This document shows, piece by piece, positions 23,133-32,986 of a DNA stretch of 64,000 nucleotides (position 1 is the stretch's first letter; each line of letters starts with the position of its first letter). The translations under genes were made by a program, and so were the position numbers. Source of the stretch: Bacterioplanes sanyensis. Its GTDB lineage: Bacteria > Pseudomonadota > Gammaproteobacteria > Pseudomonadales > Oceanobacteraceae. A model generated the notes under the pieces. The model had not been told where the DNA came from, made no database searches, and saw nothing but the letters and a program-made list of their open reading frames with translations. The DNA is taken from assembly GCF_014652515.1 (NCBI RefSeq), contig NZ_BMYY01000007.1, forward strand, positions 94,351-158,350, read 5' to 3'.

Positions 23133-25379
23133 GTGGAACTCAGATCAGCTTCTGACTGGCCCATACGGGCGCTCTGGTGTCTGGCGTTGCTGCTGTATTT
23201 GTGGCTCGCCAGCTTACCATTGCTGCTGTTGCCGCAATATCTGCTGGCCGGCTGTGCTTTGCTGACGTTTTACTTGCTGTCGCGCATTACCACCACGCCG
23301 CAGGCGATTCATCGCCAAGGGAACAGTCCGCTGCGCGTATTGGTCATTGCATTAGCGGTGTTTTTAACCCTGCGCTACTTTTTTTGGCGCACTTTTAACA
23401 CCCTGCCCACCGACGATCCGTTTAGCCTGCTAGCCGGGCTGCTGCTGTATTTGGCCGAGCTGTACGGCATTCTCATTTACCTGCTTGGGGCCTTCGTCAA
23501 TATCAACCCTTGGCGGCGTGAGCCGGTGCCCCTGCCGCAGGATCAAGCGCTGTGGCCGACCGTCGACATCATGGTGCCAAGCTACAACGAAGACGCCGAT
23601 ATTCTGCGTATTACTCTGACCGCCGCTCGCGACATCGACTACCCCAAAGATAAGTTGAATGTGTACCTGTGCGATGACGGCGGCACGCTATTTCGCCGCT
23701 ACCACCACAGTGACCCCAAGGTTCGCGCCGAGGCGCACCAGCGCCATCATGAACTGCGCCAGCTGTGCGAGGACATTGGCGTCACCTACTTAACGCGAAT
23801 GCAAAATAACCATGCCAAAGCCGGCAACCTGAATGCCGCGCTGGAGCATACCCACGGCGAGCTGATTTTGATTTTGGACGCCGACCACGTGCCAACGGAA
23901 GACTTCCTGCAAAACACCGCGGGCTGGTTTTTAAAAGACCCCAAGCTGTTTTTGCTGCAAACGCCGCATAATTTTCTTAACCCAGACCCGATTGAGAAAA
24001 ACCTGTCAACCTACGACAAAATGCCCAGTGAAAATGAGATGTTTTATGGCGTCATCCAGCAAGGTCTGGATTTCTGGGGCGGCACCTTCTTTTGTGGCTC
24101 GGCAGCGGTGCTGCGACGCGAGTACCTGATGCAAATCGGTGGCATCAGTGGTGACAGCATTACCGAAGACGCCGAAACCGCCATGGACTTGCACAGCTTG
24201 GGTTACCACAGCGCCTACATCAGTAAACCGATGGTGGCTGGGCTGCAGCCAGAAACCTTTACCGGTTTTATTAGCCAGCGGGTGCGCTGGGCGCAGGGCA
24301 TGATGCAAATATTCTTGCTCAAAAACCCCTGGACCCGGCCCAGGCTATCGTTGGCCAAACGCCTAGCGTACACCTCCAGTGCCGGCTTTTGGTTCTTTCC
24401 CTTTGCCCGCGCCATCTTTTTAGTGGCGCCGCTGGCCTACTTCTTATTTGGCATCAATATTTATTACGCCAACCTGCAAGAAATGCTGGCCTACGCCCTG
24501 CCGCACCTGATCGCCGCCTGGGGGTTATCCAACTACTTTTTTGGCAAGGTGCGCTGGCCGTTTATTTCTGAAATCTACGAGACCATGCAGTCACTGTTCG
24601 CCTTGCCGGGCTTGCTCAAGGTGTTTAAGAACCCGCGGGCACCGTCGTTTATCGTCACGCCCAAAGGCGAGTTTCTCGAACAAGACTTTATTTCTCAGTT
24701 GGCACCACCGTTTTACTGGTTCTTGTTGCTGTCTTTAATCGGCTTTGCCGCGGCCATGTATCGCTACGCCTACTACCCCCTCGACCGTGACGTCGTCATC
24801 GTCGTCAGCGCTTGGGCGCTGTTTAACTTCGTCATGTTGATTGGCGCTTTGGGCGTACTGTTTGAGCGCAAACAACGCCGGGCTGCGCCGCGCATGGTGC
24901 TGCCCGAATCTGTGCCACTGACCTTCATCAGCTCAACCTTGCCGCCCTTAAAAGTCGCCTGGGTGCACGACGCCTCCAGCAGCGGCGCCGCCTTCGAGAC
25001 CTGGTTTGACAGTGTGCCGGCACTGATTCAGGGCCAGCGTCTGCGCGCCCGTTATCGCCTTCCCGGCGCTCAGGATTGGCAAGAAATCCCCGTATTAGTG
25101 CGCAGCGTACGCCATGTGGGCAGCAAGGCCCACGAACACCGCTACCGCCTCGGCGTGCACTTTGACCCGCGCACGGATGCCGAGCACAGCGCCGTGGTGC
25201 GTCTGCTGTACAGCAGTAGCCGCCAGTTGGAGCACAACCTGGCGCGCCGCCATCAGCGCATGACCACCTGGCGTGGCTTGCTGTTTGTGTGTGCCACGGC
25301 ACTGCGCTTCGGTGTTGAGCACATTCGCTTTGTGTTGATGCAAACCTTTGGAAAATCCAGGAAGTCCCATGAGAACTAG
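23133..25379 (+). CDS. bcsA: Cellulose synthase catalytic subunit
   Basis: This is a 748-residue family-2 glycosyltransferase embedded in the inner membrane. N-terminal segments (residues 13-125) precede the catalytic domain: SYNEDAD (~150), CDDGG (~181), the metal-binding LDADHVP (~249), TEDAETA (catalytic base Asp ~346) and QRVRW (~382). These are the D, DxD, TED and QxxRW signature. More membrane segments follow (about 390-560), then a PilZ domain with the RxxxR motif (RRAAPR) and DASSSGAAF, which binds cyclic di-GMP. The start codon is GTG with AAAGGA upstream. It polymerises UDP-glucose into beta-1,4-glucan and passes it to BcsB and BcsC. The four genes bcsA-B-Z-C are closely packed or overlapping. 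Confidence 0.97.
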   Translation: MELRSASDWPIRALWCLALLLYLWLASLPLLLLPQYLLAGCALLTFYLLSRITTTPQAIHRQGNSPLRVLVIALAVFLTLRYFFWRTFNTLPTDDPFSLLAGLLLYLAELYGILIYLLGAFVNINPWRREPVPLPQDQALWPTVDIMVPSYNEDADILRITLTAARDIDYPKDKLNVYLCDDGGTLFRRYHHSDPKVRAEAHQRHHELRQLCEDIGVTYLTRMQNNHAKAGNLNAALEHTHGELILILDADHVPTEDFLQNTAGWFLKDPKLFLLQTPHNFLNPDPIEKNLSTYDKMPSENEMFYGVIQQGLDFWGGTFFCGSAAVLRREYLMQIGGISGDSITEDAETAMDLHSLGYHSAYISKPMVAGLQPETFTGFISQRVRWAQGMMQIFLLKNPWTRPRLSLAKRLAYTSSAGFWFFPFARAIFLVAPLAYFLFGINIYYANLQEMLAYALPHLIAAWGLSNYFFGKVRWPFISEIYETMQSLFALPGLLKVFKNPRAPSFIVTPKGEFLEQDFISQLAPPFYWFLLLSLIGFAAAMYRYAYYPLDRDVVIVVSAWALFNFVMLIGALGVLFERKQRRAAPRMVLPESVPLTFISSTLPPLKVAWVHDASSSGAAFETWFDSVPALIQGQRLRARYRLPGAQDWQEIPVLVRSVRHVGSKAHEHRYRLGVHFDPRTDAEHSAVVRLLYSSSRQLEHNLARRHQRMTTWRGLLFVCATALRFGVEHIRFVLMQTFGKSRKSHEN

Positions 25380-27732
25380 CAGGCTGCTAATGCATTGCGC
25401 GGCACAAGCCGTGCGCCAACTCCATCCCATTTGCTGGCTGCTGAGCCTGGCCTTGTGCCTGCCGCTGTCCACTCAGGCATTGGAAGGTGTTATTTATCGA
25501 GACGGCGAGCTGGTGGCGCCGCTGTCAGCGTTTAAGGGCGACGCTGTTCCTATGAACCTGCGCGGCGCCAGCGCCCGACAAACGCTGAGCATTCCCGTGC
25601 CGCATCGCTTAGACATCGATCAGGCCAGCCTACAATTAAGCTTTACCAACTCTATCGGTGTGGTGGAGGGATCGGTATTGGGCATCGAGTTCGATCAGCG
25701 CCCCATTGCGCAGCTCCCCCTGCGCGGCAGCAAGCCGCGCACCAACGCCCGCATGAATCTGCCTCTGCCCGAGATAGCGCCCGGCTATTATGAGTTGGCC
25801 TTTGAGGCGTCACAGCATTACAGCAGTGGTTGCGAAGATCCCACGCGAGCCTCGCTGTGGACCAAGGTCGACATGCAACAGTCGCAGCTGGTGGCCAAAG
25901 CAAAGTTGCGCCGTCTTAATCCGGTATTAAGTCAGCTGCCGCAGTTGGTGGACCCAAAACTTTGGACTTACTACCGCCTTAACGTGCTGACACCGCCCTC
26001 GCTGCCCACCGCCACGGTGTTTGAAGCGGGCTCGCTGGTGTCGCAAGGCACGGCACTGTTGCTCGATTACGCCCCCATGGGCGTTCAGCACCAGCCGCTG
26101 GCTCAGGTTGATGGCAAAACCCGTGATCGTCAGGCCAACAACACCGTATTAAGCGGCATAGATTTCAGCCAAGTCAGCGCCGGCGATGTCGTGGTGTTGG
26201 GCACCCGTGACAGCCTGATGCCGTATTTACGTCAGGATGAACTGAACCGCATCAATCAAGGTTATTTGGCGATTTTCCCGCGTCCAGACCAGCCCGAGTA
26301 TTTTGTCTTGCTGGTGGCCGGCAACAGCGAGGATCAACTGCTGGAAGCGAGCAAAGCCCTCGCCTCAGGCCAGCTACTGCTGCCTTACGCCGAGCGTGCC
26401 CAGTTGGATGGCCTGTCCCTGCCCAAGATGCACACCCGCCAGGCGCGCGGTTTATTGATGCCAGACAGCGAGCGCAAACATCGCTTTAGCGAATTTGGTT
26501 TTCGCTCCACGACGATGCGCGGCATGGGCGCGACCGGCACCCAGCTGATGTTCTGGTCACAACCCGACCCCTTTGCACCGCTCAAAGACACCATCGACCT
26601 GGAAATCAATGCGGCTTATTCCCCCGGCATGAACAGCGATTCCGTGCTCAATATTTTGCTCAATGGCCGCTATGAGTCGGCGTTGGCACTGGCAGACCCC
26701 AGAGGCGGGCGCTATGAGCGCATGAAAATCAGCATTCCTTACGCGCATTTACAGCCGGGCTGGAACGAGCTGCTGCTGGTGGCCGATATGAAGCCGACGT
26801 TTATGGGCGGCGAGTGCCAACCGATTACCGACAGCCATTTGCACACCACGGTGTTCGAGAACTCCACCATTGCCCTGAACTCACGTGGCGACGTTACCAT
26901 GCTGCCGGATCTTGACCTGTTGCAGCGCACTGGATTGCCCTTGGCGCATGAGCCCGATGGTCAGGCGTTGCGGGTAGCGTTATCCAGTACCAGCAGCGGC
27001 ACTTTGTCGGCTGCTTGGACCCTGCTGGGCAAACTGGCGCAACTGAATCGCAACGCCCTGGTGGCCGCCGACTATAGCCTTAACCTCGCCGCCAGCGACG
27101 GCGATGAGCGCTCAACCTTGCTGGTGGGTGTTGACAGTTCACTGCCGCCGGCGGTGACCGAGCGACTGCAGTTCCCCAACCTCAAACAGAGCAAGCAGCA
27201 GCCACAGCTGCAACAGGAGGCGCAGACCGAAGTCTCCTTGAGCAATATGTTAATCGGGCTGCTGCCGGAATCTTGGCAAAACTGGTTTGGCCTGCAACAA
27301 AGCGAGCAACTGCAACGCATTTACGCCACAGCCGAACTAAACGCCGATTTTCGCCGCGAAAGCGCCATGCTGCTAATGCGCGACCCAGAGCAAAAGGAGC
27401 GCAGCATTGTCGTGGTGACCAGTGCCGACAGCGATAAACTGGCGCAGGACGTTGCCGCCTTGGTGCAGTTCGAGCCCTGGAGCCGTATCGCCGGCGATAC
27501 CGTTTTGTGGAGTGCCGATTCCGACCGCCCGGGCCTAGTGCGCAGTGCCCGCCTGAGCAAGCCGGTGGATGAAGACAGCATCGGTATGCAGCGCAGCATT
27601 GGCTACTTCTTTACCCAGCATCCCATGTTGTTCCTGCTATTGGTGATAGTCACCTTGGCCTTGCTGGTGCTGCTCACTCATTACTTGCTGGCCCGCCGCC
27701 AGTTGCGCCGTCAACACAACCCGGGCGACTGA
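25369..27732 (+). CDS. bcsB: Cellulose synthase regulatory subunit BcsB
   Basis: This is a 787-residue periplasmic protein with a long signal segment (about residues 20-40), carbohydrate-binding and flavodoxin-like repeats (for example CEDPTRASLW, VVVLGTRDSL, ALRVALSSTS) and one membrane anchor near the C-terminus (FTQHPMLFLLLVIVTLALLVL), as expected for BcsB, which holds the BcsA channel. The ATG at 25369 overlaps the end of bcsA by 11 bases and has AGGAAG upstream. Two conserved Cys in the N-terminal part (SSGCEDP) and one later (GGECQP) match the family. Confidence 0.95.
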   Translation: MRTSRLLMHCAAQAVRQLHPICWLLSLALCLPLSTQALEGVIYRDGELVAPLSAFKGDAVPMNLRGASARQTLSIPVPHRLDIDQASLQLSFTNSIGVVEGSVLGIEFDQRPIAQLPLRGSKPRTNARMNLPLPEIAPGYYELAFEASQHYSSGCEDPTRASLWTKVDMQQSQLVAKAKLRRLNPVLSQLPQLVDPKLWTYYRLNVLTPPSLPTATVFEAGSLVSQGTALLLDYAPMGVQHQPLAQVDGKTRDRQANNTVLSGIDFSQVSAGDVVVLGTRDSLMPYLRQDELNRINQGYLAIFPRPDQPEYFVLLVAGNSEDQLLEASKALASGQLLLPYAERAQLDGLSLPKMHTRQARGLLMPDSERKHRFSEFGFRSTTMRGMGATGTQLMFWSQPDPFAPLKDTIDLEINAAYSPGMNSDSVLNILLNGRYESALALADPRGGRYERMKISIPYAHLQPGWNELLLVADMKPTFMGGECQPITDSHLHTTVFENSTIALNSRGDVTMLPDLDLLQRTGLPLAHEPDGQALRVALSSTSSGTLSAAWTLLGKLAQLNRNALVAADYSLNLAASDGDERSTLLVGVDSSLPPAVTERLQFPNLKQSKQQPQLQQEAQTEVSLSNMLIGLLPESWQNWFGLQQSEQLQRIYATAELNADFRRESAMLLMRDPEQKERSIVVVTSADSDKLAQDVAALVQFEPWSRIAGDTVLWSADSDRPGLVRSARLSKPVDEDSIGMQRSIGYFFTQHPMLFLLLVIVTLALLVLLTHYLLARRQLRRQHNPGD

Positions 27733-27734
27733 CG

Positions 27735-28778
27735 ATGCGGCTTGCCATGGTTTTGCTATGTACCTTGTTGCTAGCGGGTCAAAGCTGGGCGGCCAGTTGG
27801 CTGCCGCGCCAACAGCCGTCTCTGCTGCAACAGCATTGGGACAGTTTCAGACATTGTTTTATCGACCCGACCGGGCGCGTGATCGATACCGGCAATGGCC
27901 ACATCAGCCACTCCGAAGGTCAGGGCTACGCCATGCTGGCGGCCTCGGCGGTGGGCAACGAGGCGCAGTTTGAACAACTGTGGAGCTGGACGCGCCAGCA
28001 CCTGCAACAGCGCCATGACGATCACTTATTGATCTGGAAGTGGCAACCCAAGGCACCCCACACGCCAGACCTGAACAACGCCAGCGATGGCGACATTGCC
28101 GTCGCTTGGGCTCTGCTGCGTGGGGCGCAGCGCTGGCAACGGCCGCAGTGGCAGCAACACGCCCTGCAACTGTTAGCCGACATCAAACAACACCTGCTGC
28201 GCACTCAGGGCGAGCAAATATTGCTGTTGCCCGGCGTTGACGGCTTCAGTCATGACGATGGCCATGAGTACAACCTGGCTTACTGGCTGTATCCGGCCTT
28301 ACGCAGTTTTGCCCAACATCAACCCGAAGGGCCGTGGCAACGGCTGATCGACGCCGGCTTGCGGCTACTGCGCGACAGCAGCCAAGCCAATGAACTGGGC
28401 TTACCCGCCGACTGGTTATTGCTCAGTCACGATAACCAACTGCAGCAGTACGGCGAACGCCGTGGTCGCTTTGGCTTCGAAGCCATTCGTATCCCACTGT
28501 ACTTATGCTGGGCCAACGCCTGCGAGCAGCTGCCCGACAGCGTGCGCTATTGGCTGGCACGCCAATCACAGCCACCGGCCTGGATTAGCCTCGATGGTCA
28601 TCAACAGGCCAGCTACCCCTTATCACCTGGGGCCATGCAGATACGCGAGTTACTACTCACAGGGCGCAGCACAGCACCACCGGCCCAATGCACCCCTGAG
28701 CAACCCGGCGATTATTATTCCGCCGTGCTCGCCCTGCTGGCTGTTATGGCCAGCGACGAACAAGGGAACACCCCATGA
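27735..28778 (+). CDS. bcsZ: Periplasmic endoglucanase of the cellulose operon (GH8)
   Basis: This is a 347-residue beta-1,4-glucanase with a signal peptide (MRLAMVLLCTLLLAGQSWAA). The catalytic acid Glu is in HSEGQGYAML (about E61), and the second acidic residue is in NNASDGDIAVAWAL (about D118). The Arg/Tyr region YNLAYWLYPALR and the late DYYSAVLALL are also typical of GH8. It cuts cellulose in the periplasm and is needed for proper export. It starts 2 bases after bcsB ends and its stop overlaps the bcsC start (ATGA). Confidence 0.96.
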   Translation: MRLAMVLLCTLLLAGQSWAASWLPRQQPSLLQQHWDSFRHCFIDPTGRVIDTGNGHISHSEGQGYAMLAASAVGNEAQFEQLWSWTRQHLQQRHDDHLLIWKWQPKAPHTPDLNNASDGDIAVAWALLRGAQRWQRPQWQQHALQLLADIKQHLLRTQGEQILLLPGVDGFSHDDGHEYNLAYWLYPALRSFAQHQPEGPWQRLIDAGLRLLRDSSQANELGLPADWLLLSHDNQLQQYGERRGRFGFEAIRIPLYLCWANACEQLPDSVRYWLARQSQPPAWISLDGHQQASYPLSPGAMQIRELLLTGRSTAPPAQCTPEQPGDYYSAVLALLAVMASDEQGNTP

Positions 28779-31700
28779 TGAAGCGATTGATGTTAATAGC
28801 GCTCATGCTAACAGTTTGGTGCTCAGGCATTGCAGCAAGCGAGACTTTGGAAGCCAACGCCAGCGCGCAGCCCGTACAAATTGTGCAGCAACCTCAGCAA
28901 GTGACCGTTCTGCCCGTTGAAGAGGCTGATGCCAGCAGCGCAGCAAATGATTCTTCACCCGCCCTGAGCAGCTCACAACTAACGCCTGTTTCAGGGCCGG
29001 TTTCAGGGTCGAGCACAACCTCGCCAGCCAGCACAGCGTCAGGCAATTGTCCTGGCATGCAACAAGGCTGGAACACGGCACGTAACTTTCAGCAGCGGGC
29101 CATGCCGGAGGCGGCATTGCAGACTTTCGAACGCCTGCTAGAGGATTGCCCAGACGCCAATGATCGCCTAGCGACCCTGTACCAGGCGCGCGATGTTCTC
29201 GGCCGCGACGCGGTGCTACCACTGGCGCAACAACAGCTACAGCGCCTGCAGGCAGAAAAACCTCGCCGCCAGCTGCAAACCTGGCTACACCAACAACGCA
29301 ATGACAAGGCGCTAGCCCTGTTCCGCGCAGGTAACTATGCCGCCGCCAGCCACTGGTTGTTGAGCTATCAAGACGACATTCGCCAGCGCCGTGATATCGG
29401 TATGGCGCGCTTATTGGCAGACAGCCTAACCCGCCAGCAGCAGTACGACGCTGCCCTGAGTTGGCGCCAGCAAGCGGCAGTGTGGTCCGGCGGCAAAACC
29501 GAAGATATGCAGGCGCAAATCTGGTTGCATATTAATCAAGGCAACCTAGCAGCGGCAGAACAATTGAGCCGCTATGCCAATGGTCGCCAGCGCTATTTAA
29601 TCGCCAGTCAGCGCGCCAGCCGAGCGTTTAAGGAAGAGCGCTACCAAGACACCCTCGGGCATCTGGATAACGCCAAGCGTTGGCAGCGTCAGGAAAATAC
29701 CGATCACAGCAGTATGCGCGCTTGGTCGCTGTACCATTTACAGCAATTTGCCCCAGCCTACGCCTTGTTTAGCCAACTGTATCAGCGCCAGCCCAGTGAC
29801 GATTTAGCCAAAGGCCTGTTTTACAGCGCCAGCCACAGCCAACAACTGCAGGCCGCGTTACAGCAGCACAACCAGCACGGCTTGATTAAAACTCTGGCAA
29901 CCGACCCTTTGGTGCGCGATTTAAGCGGCGAGCGCAATCAACTGTCGATTCCCGAGTATGATCCGCAAACCCAGGCGATGGTGGCACAACTGCGCCAGCA
30001 ACTGGCCGGTGAGCAGGCCGCGCAATTATTGGACAGCGACGACCCCGAGCACATGCAACGCTTGAGTCTCAACCTACAGCGCTACACCGAGCATCAACAA
30101 GATGCCGGTTTGGCACGGGCACTGGCGGCGGCGCATGGTCAGGCCGCCGATCGCTTGCAAGGCGAGCCACGTCAGCGCCAGCTGCAACAGTCCATTGATT
30201 GGCGTCAACGTGCCATTGCTTGGAGTGAGAGCAACGGTGAGGACCGTCTGGCCCTCGCCACCGCATTTATTCAACTGCAACGTACCGAGGAAGCTGAGCA
30301 ATTATTGCAGCAGCTGGTGCATGAGCAGCCCGATAGCCCAGCACAACGCGACTTGCTCGCGGCCTTGCTCAGCCAGCGTGCCAGTGCGGCTTACCGCGAC
30401 GAAGATTACGAACAAAGCCTGCAACAACTGGATAAACTCGAGGGCTACCAACCACTGAATGCCGAGCAGTGGCAGCTGCGCGGCTGGTCTCTTTATCGCC
30501 TGCAGGATTACGGCTACGCCTTCGATGCGTTTCAAACGGCTTATCAACTGGATGACAGCAACCCCGATAGCGCGGCGGCATTGATGTTCAGCGCCTACGC
30601 TGACAATAGCCTCGACGATGCCGCGGAACTGGCGACACAGCAGCCAGGCAGTTTGCGCCCACTGCTGGGCTATCAGCGTACCTTTGATGCCGCCCGCGAT
30701 GGCGTGGATGCCGACTACTTCGACCTCGACTCTAACGGCCGCATTGTGCTGCAGCCGTGGTCCGGTTCGCGCTGGGTCAGCACTCAGGGCATGCGCATAG
30801 AGCAGCGCAGCGGTGAGCGCGGCACCAGTCAGCTCACCGCCTTGCGCATGCCGGTGGTGCAACTGCACTGGCAGCCACATTACTCACGCCACCAATGGTT
30901 TGGCCAATTATCTTTGCTGCAACTAAACAGTGGCGATAGCACCGATACCAGCCCGCTGGGCACGCCAGAGTGCTTACTGGCGCCAGCAGAAGACCCCTGC
31001 CCGCGCCGAACAACTGATAGTGGCAGCCAAGGCTTATTGCTCGAACCCAGCCTCAATTACCGCTACCAGGGCAGTTGGCTGGGGCTCGATCTGGGGCTGG
31101 GAACCACGCCGATGGGCGCTGAAGTGGACGCCCGCTGGACCGGCCATGCCGGCTTTAATATCGGCGATGAAGCGGCCGGTATCTCAGTTGCGGGTCAGCG
31201 CAGCGCCAAGCGCGACAGCATGTTGTCTTATGTGGGCGTGGAGGACCCCTACGGCTCAGATGCTTGGGGGCGGGTTCTGCAAGACCAGCTCAACATCAGC
31301 GCCTATGCCCAGTTGGCAGAGCACAGCGACGTGCTGGCCAGCCTAGATGTCGCCGAACACCAGGGCGAAGATGTACGCCGCAATCAGTCGATTAACTTTT
31401 ATAGCCGGCTGAGCTTTCTCGCCGCCATGCGACGCGGTGAACTGGCGTTTGGCCCAGAGCTACTCACCAGCCGCTTCCAACGCAACCTCAGTGGTTTCAG
31501 TCGCGGCCATGGTGGCTATTTCAGCCCGCAAATGCTGGTGCGCATGGGGGTTTTTGCACACTGGCAACAACCACTATCACGTCGCACTTACTGGCGCAGC
31601 CAGTGGTCGCTGGGCTATCAGGTGCACCATCAGGATTGCCTGAAAGCTTGGTTCAACAGCGGCAGCCAGTGCTATCAAGACAGCAGCGATGAGGCCGGTG

Positions 31701-31885
31701 TGGCCGCCAGCGCTGACCTCGCACTGCTGCATCGCCTAGGGCGTAGCCAGCATCATATCGGCAGCCAGTTGCAGCTCAGCATCAGCCCGGAGTTTGAGCA
31801 GTGGTCGGTGTGGGTGTTCTGGCAATACGCCAGCGACGGCGATACCTTGCAACAGCTGTTAGCCAAGGCACTGCGCTCACCTTAG
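28775..31885 (+). CDS. bcsC: Cellulose export outer-membrane protein BcsC
   Basis: This is a 1036-residue protein with a signal peptide (to about residue 24), a low-complexity linker (Gln/Ser/Thr-rich, to about 100) and then many TPR repeats (about residues 100-650; for example PEAALQTFERLLEDCP, ALALFRAGNYAAASH, RTEEAEQLLQQLVHEQPDS). The C-terminal 330 residues form the outer-membrane beta-barrel (YSRHQWFGQLSLL, PSLNYRYQGSWLGLDLGLG, YQVHHQDCLKAWF, WSVWVFWQYASDGD). It carries the glucan chain across the periplasm and outer membrane. The start ATGA overlaps the bcsZ stop. Its end overlaps the end of dprA on the other strand by 9 bases. Confidence 0.95.
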   Translation: MMKRLMLIALMLTVWCSGIAASETLEANASAQPVQIVQQPQQVTVLPVEEADASSAANDSSPALSSSQLTPVSGPVSGSSTTSPASTASGNCPGMQQGWNTARNFQQRAMPEAALQTFERLLEDCPDANDRLATLYQARDVLGRDAVLPLAQQQLQRLQAEKPRRQLQTWLHQQRNDKALALFRAGNYAAASHWLLSYQDDIRQRRDIGMARLLADSLTRQQQYDAALSWRQQAAVWSGGKTEDMQAQIWLHINQGNLAAAEQLSRYANGRQRYLIASQRASRAFKEERYQDTLGHLDNAKRWQRQENTDHSSMRAWSLYHLQQFAPAYALFSQLYQRQPSDDLAKGLFYSASHSQQLQAALQQHNQHGLIKTLATDPLVRDLSGERNQLSIPEYDPQTQAMVAQLRQQLAGEQAAQLLDSDDPEHMQRLSLNLQRYTEHQQDAGLARALAAAHGQAADRLQGEPRQRQLQQSIDWRQRAIAWSESNGEDRLALATAFIQLQRTEEAEQLLQQLVHEQPDSPAQRDLLAALLSQRASAAYRDEDYEQSLQQLDKLEGYQPLNAEQWQLRGWSLYRLQDYGYAFDAFQTAYQLDDSNPDSAAALMFSAYADNSLDDAAELATQQPGSLRPLLGYQRTFDAARDGVDADYFDLDSNGRIVLQPWSGSRWVSTQGMRIEQRSGERGTSQLTALRMPVVQLHWQPHYSRHQWFGQLSLLQLNSGDSTDTSPLGTPECLLAPAEDPCPRRTTDSGSQGLLLEPSLNYRYQGSWLGLDLGLGTTPMGAEVDARWTGHAGFNIGDEAAGISVAGQRSAKRDSMLSYVGVEDPYGSDAWGRVLQDQLNISAYAQLAEHSDVLASLDVAEHQGEDVRRNQSINFYSRLSFLAAMRRGELAFGPELLTSRFQRNLSGFSRGHGGYFSPQMLVRMGVFAHWQQPLSRRTYWRSQWSLGYQVHHQDCLKAWFNSGSQCYQDSSDEAGVAASADLALLHRLGRSQHHIGSQLQLSISPEFEQWSVWVFWQYASDGDTLQQLLAKALRSP

Positions 31886-32965
31886 GCGCACAAAGCCACC
31901 GCCAGACTGACGCAGCCAGCCGGCCAGTTCCAGCTCCAACAGCTGCGGCAGCAGTTCGGACACACTCAGCTGGCTGCGCACGGCGATAACATCCACCGCC
32001 GTGGGCGCAAAGTCGACACAAGCGACCAAGCCAGGCTGGGATTGATTACTGATGCCTGGCTCGGCCTCAGAAGGCGCAGACTGCAAGGCCAGTATGCCCA
32101 ATTGCTGCAGCACATCGTCGGCGCTTTGCACCAAGGTGGCACCCTCGCGAATCAACTGGTGACAGCCCTGACTGAGCGGATTGCTCACCGCACCCGGCAA
32201 GGCCATGACTTCACGCCCTTGCTCCGCAGCTTGGTGGGCAGTGATCAACGAGCCACTGCGCAACGCCGCCTCGACTACCACCACACCGCCACTCAAACCG
32301 CTGATGATGCGATTGCGCGATGGAAACTGCTGCGCCCGCGGCGCCGTGCCTGGGGCAAACTCCGATAAAATCAAGCCTTGGCGGAGCAGTGAGTGAGCCA
32401 GCGACTGATGCCGCTTGGGGTAAATAATGTCAGGGCCACAGCCCAACACTGCAATGCTGCGCCCTTGGCTGACGGCGCCCTCATGGGCAGCACCGTCAAT
32501 GCCGAGTGCCAAGCCAGATACCACGGTCAAACCCGCTGCCGCCAAACGTCCGGCACACTGTTGTGCCCATTCGATGCCATAACGGCTGGGGTTGCGGCTG
32601 CCGACCATGGCCACCGCCGGCTGCTGCAAGGCCTCTAACTGGCCGCGGTAATAAAGAATGATGGGAGCATCCGTTAATGCCGCCAAAGGTTCAGGGTAAG
32701 GCGGCGTGCCCGCCAGCAACACGCCGCCATCGCTGTGCTGTCGCCATTGCTGCAGCTTCTCAAAGCCCTGACTGAGACTGGCATCCGTACACCAGCGCTG
32801 TGCCAGCTGGGCATTCACACCGAATTGAACTAAATCTTCGCCCGAGAGCTGGGCTAAATCACGAGGATCAGACAGTTGCTGACGCAACTCATTGAGGGAG
32901 GTATTTCCAAGGCGAGGCAGGCGGCGCAAACGCCACCATGCCAATAGCTGCTCGTCCGTGAGCAT
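31877..32965 (-). CDS. dprA: DNA-processing protein DprA
   Basis: This is a 362-residue protein that loads RecA on incoming single-stranded DNA in natural transformation. The Rossmann core has AMVGSRNPSRYGIEWAQ, SGLALGIDGAAHEGAV, VLGCGPDIIYPKRH, SEFAPGTAPRAQQFPSRNR and GLSGGVVVVEAALRSG, all typical. The C-terminal part (about 300-362) is a small winged domain. The ATG at 32965 follows AGGA at eight bases. It lies 21 bases after the LysM gene in the same direction, as in Pseudomonas. Confidence 0.95.
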   Translation of the reverse strand: MLTDEQLLAWWRLRRLPRLGNTSLNELRQQLSDPRDLAQLSGEDLVQFGVNAQLAQRWCTDASLSQGFEKLQQWRQHSDGGVLLAGTPPYPEPLAALTDAPIILYYRGQLEALQQPAVAMVGSRNPSRYGIEWAQQCAGRLAAAGLTVVSGLALGIDGAAHEGAVSQGRSIAVLGCGPDIIYPKRHQSLAHSLLRQGLILSEFAPGTAPRAQQFPSRNRIISGLSGGVVVVEAALRSGSLITAHQAAEQGREVMALPGAVSNPLSQGCHQLIREGATLVQSADDVLQQLGILALQSAPSEAEPGISNQSQPGLVACVDFAPTAVDVIAVRSQLSVSELLPQLLELELAGWLRQSGGGFVRLR

Positions 32966-32986
32966 AGGCAAATCCTGCTAGGTTAT

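Noticed and set aside
30302-30880. Long open frame on the minus strand inside bcsC (192 codons)
   Set aside because: It lies opposite clear TPR-coding sequence of bcsC and has no family features or start signals. High GC at third positions explains such antisense frames.
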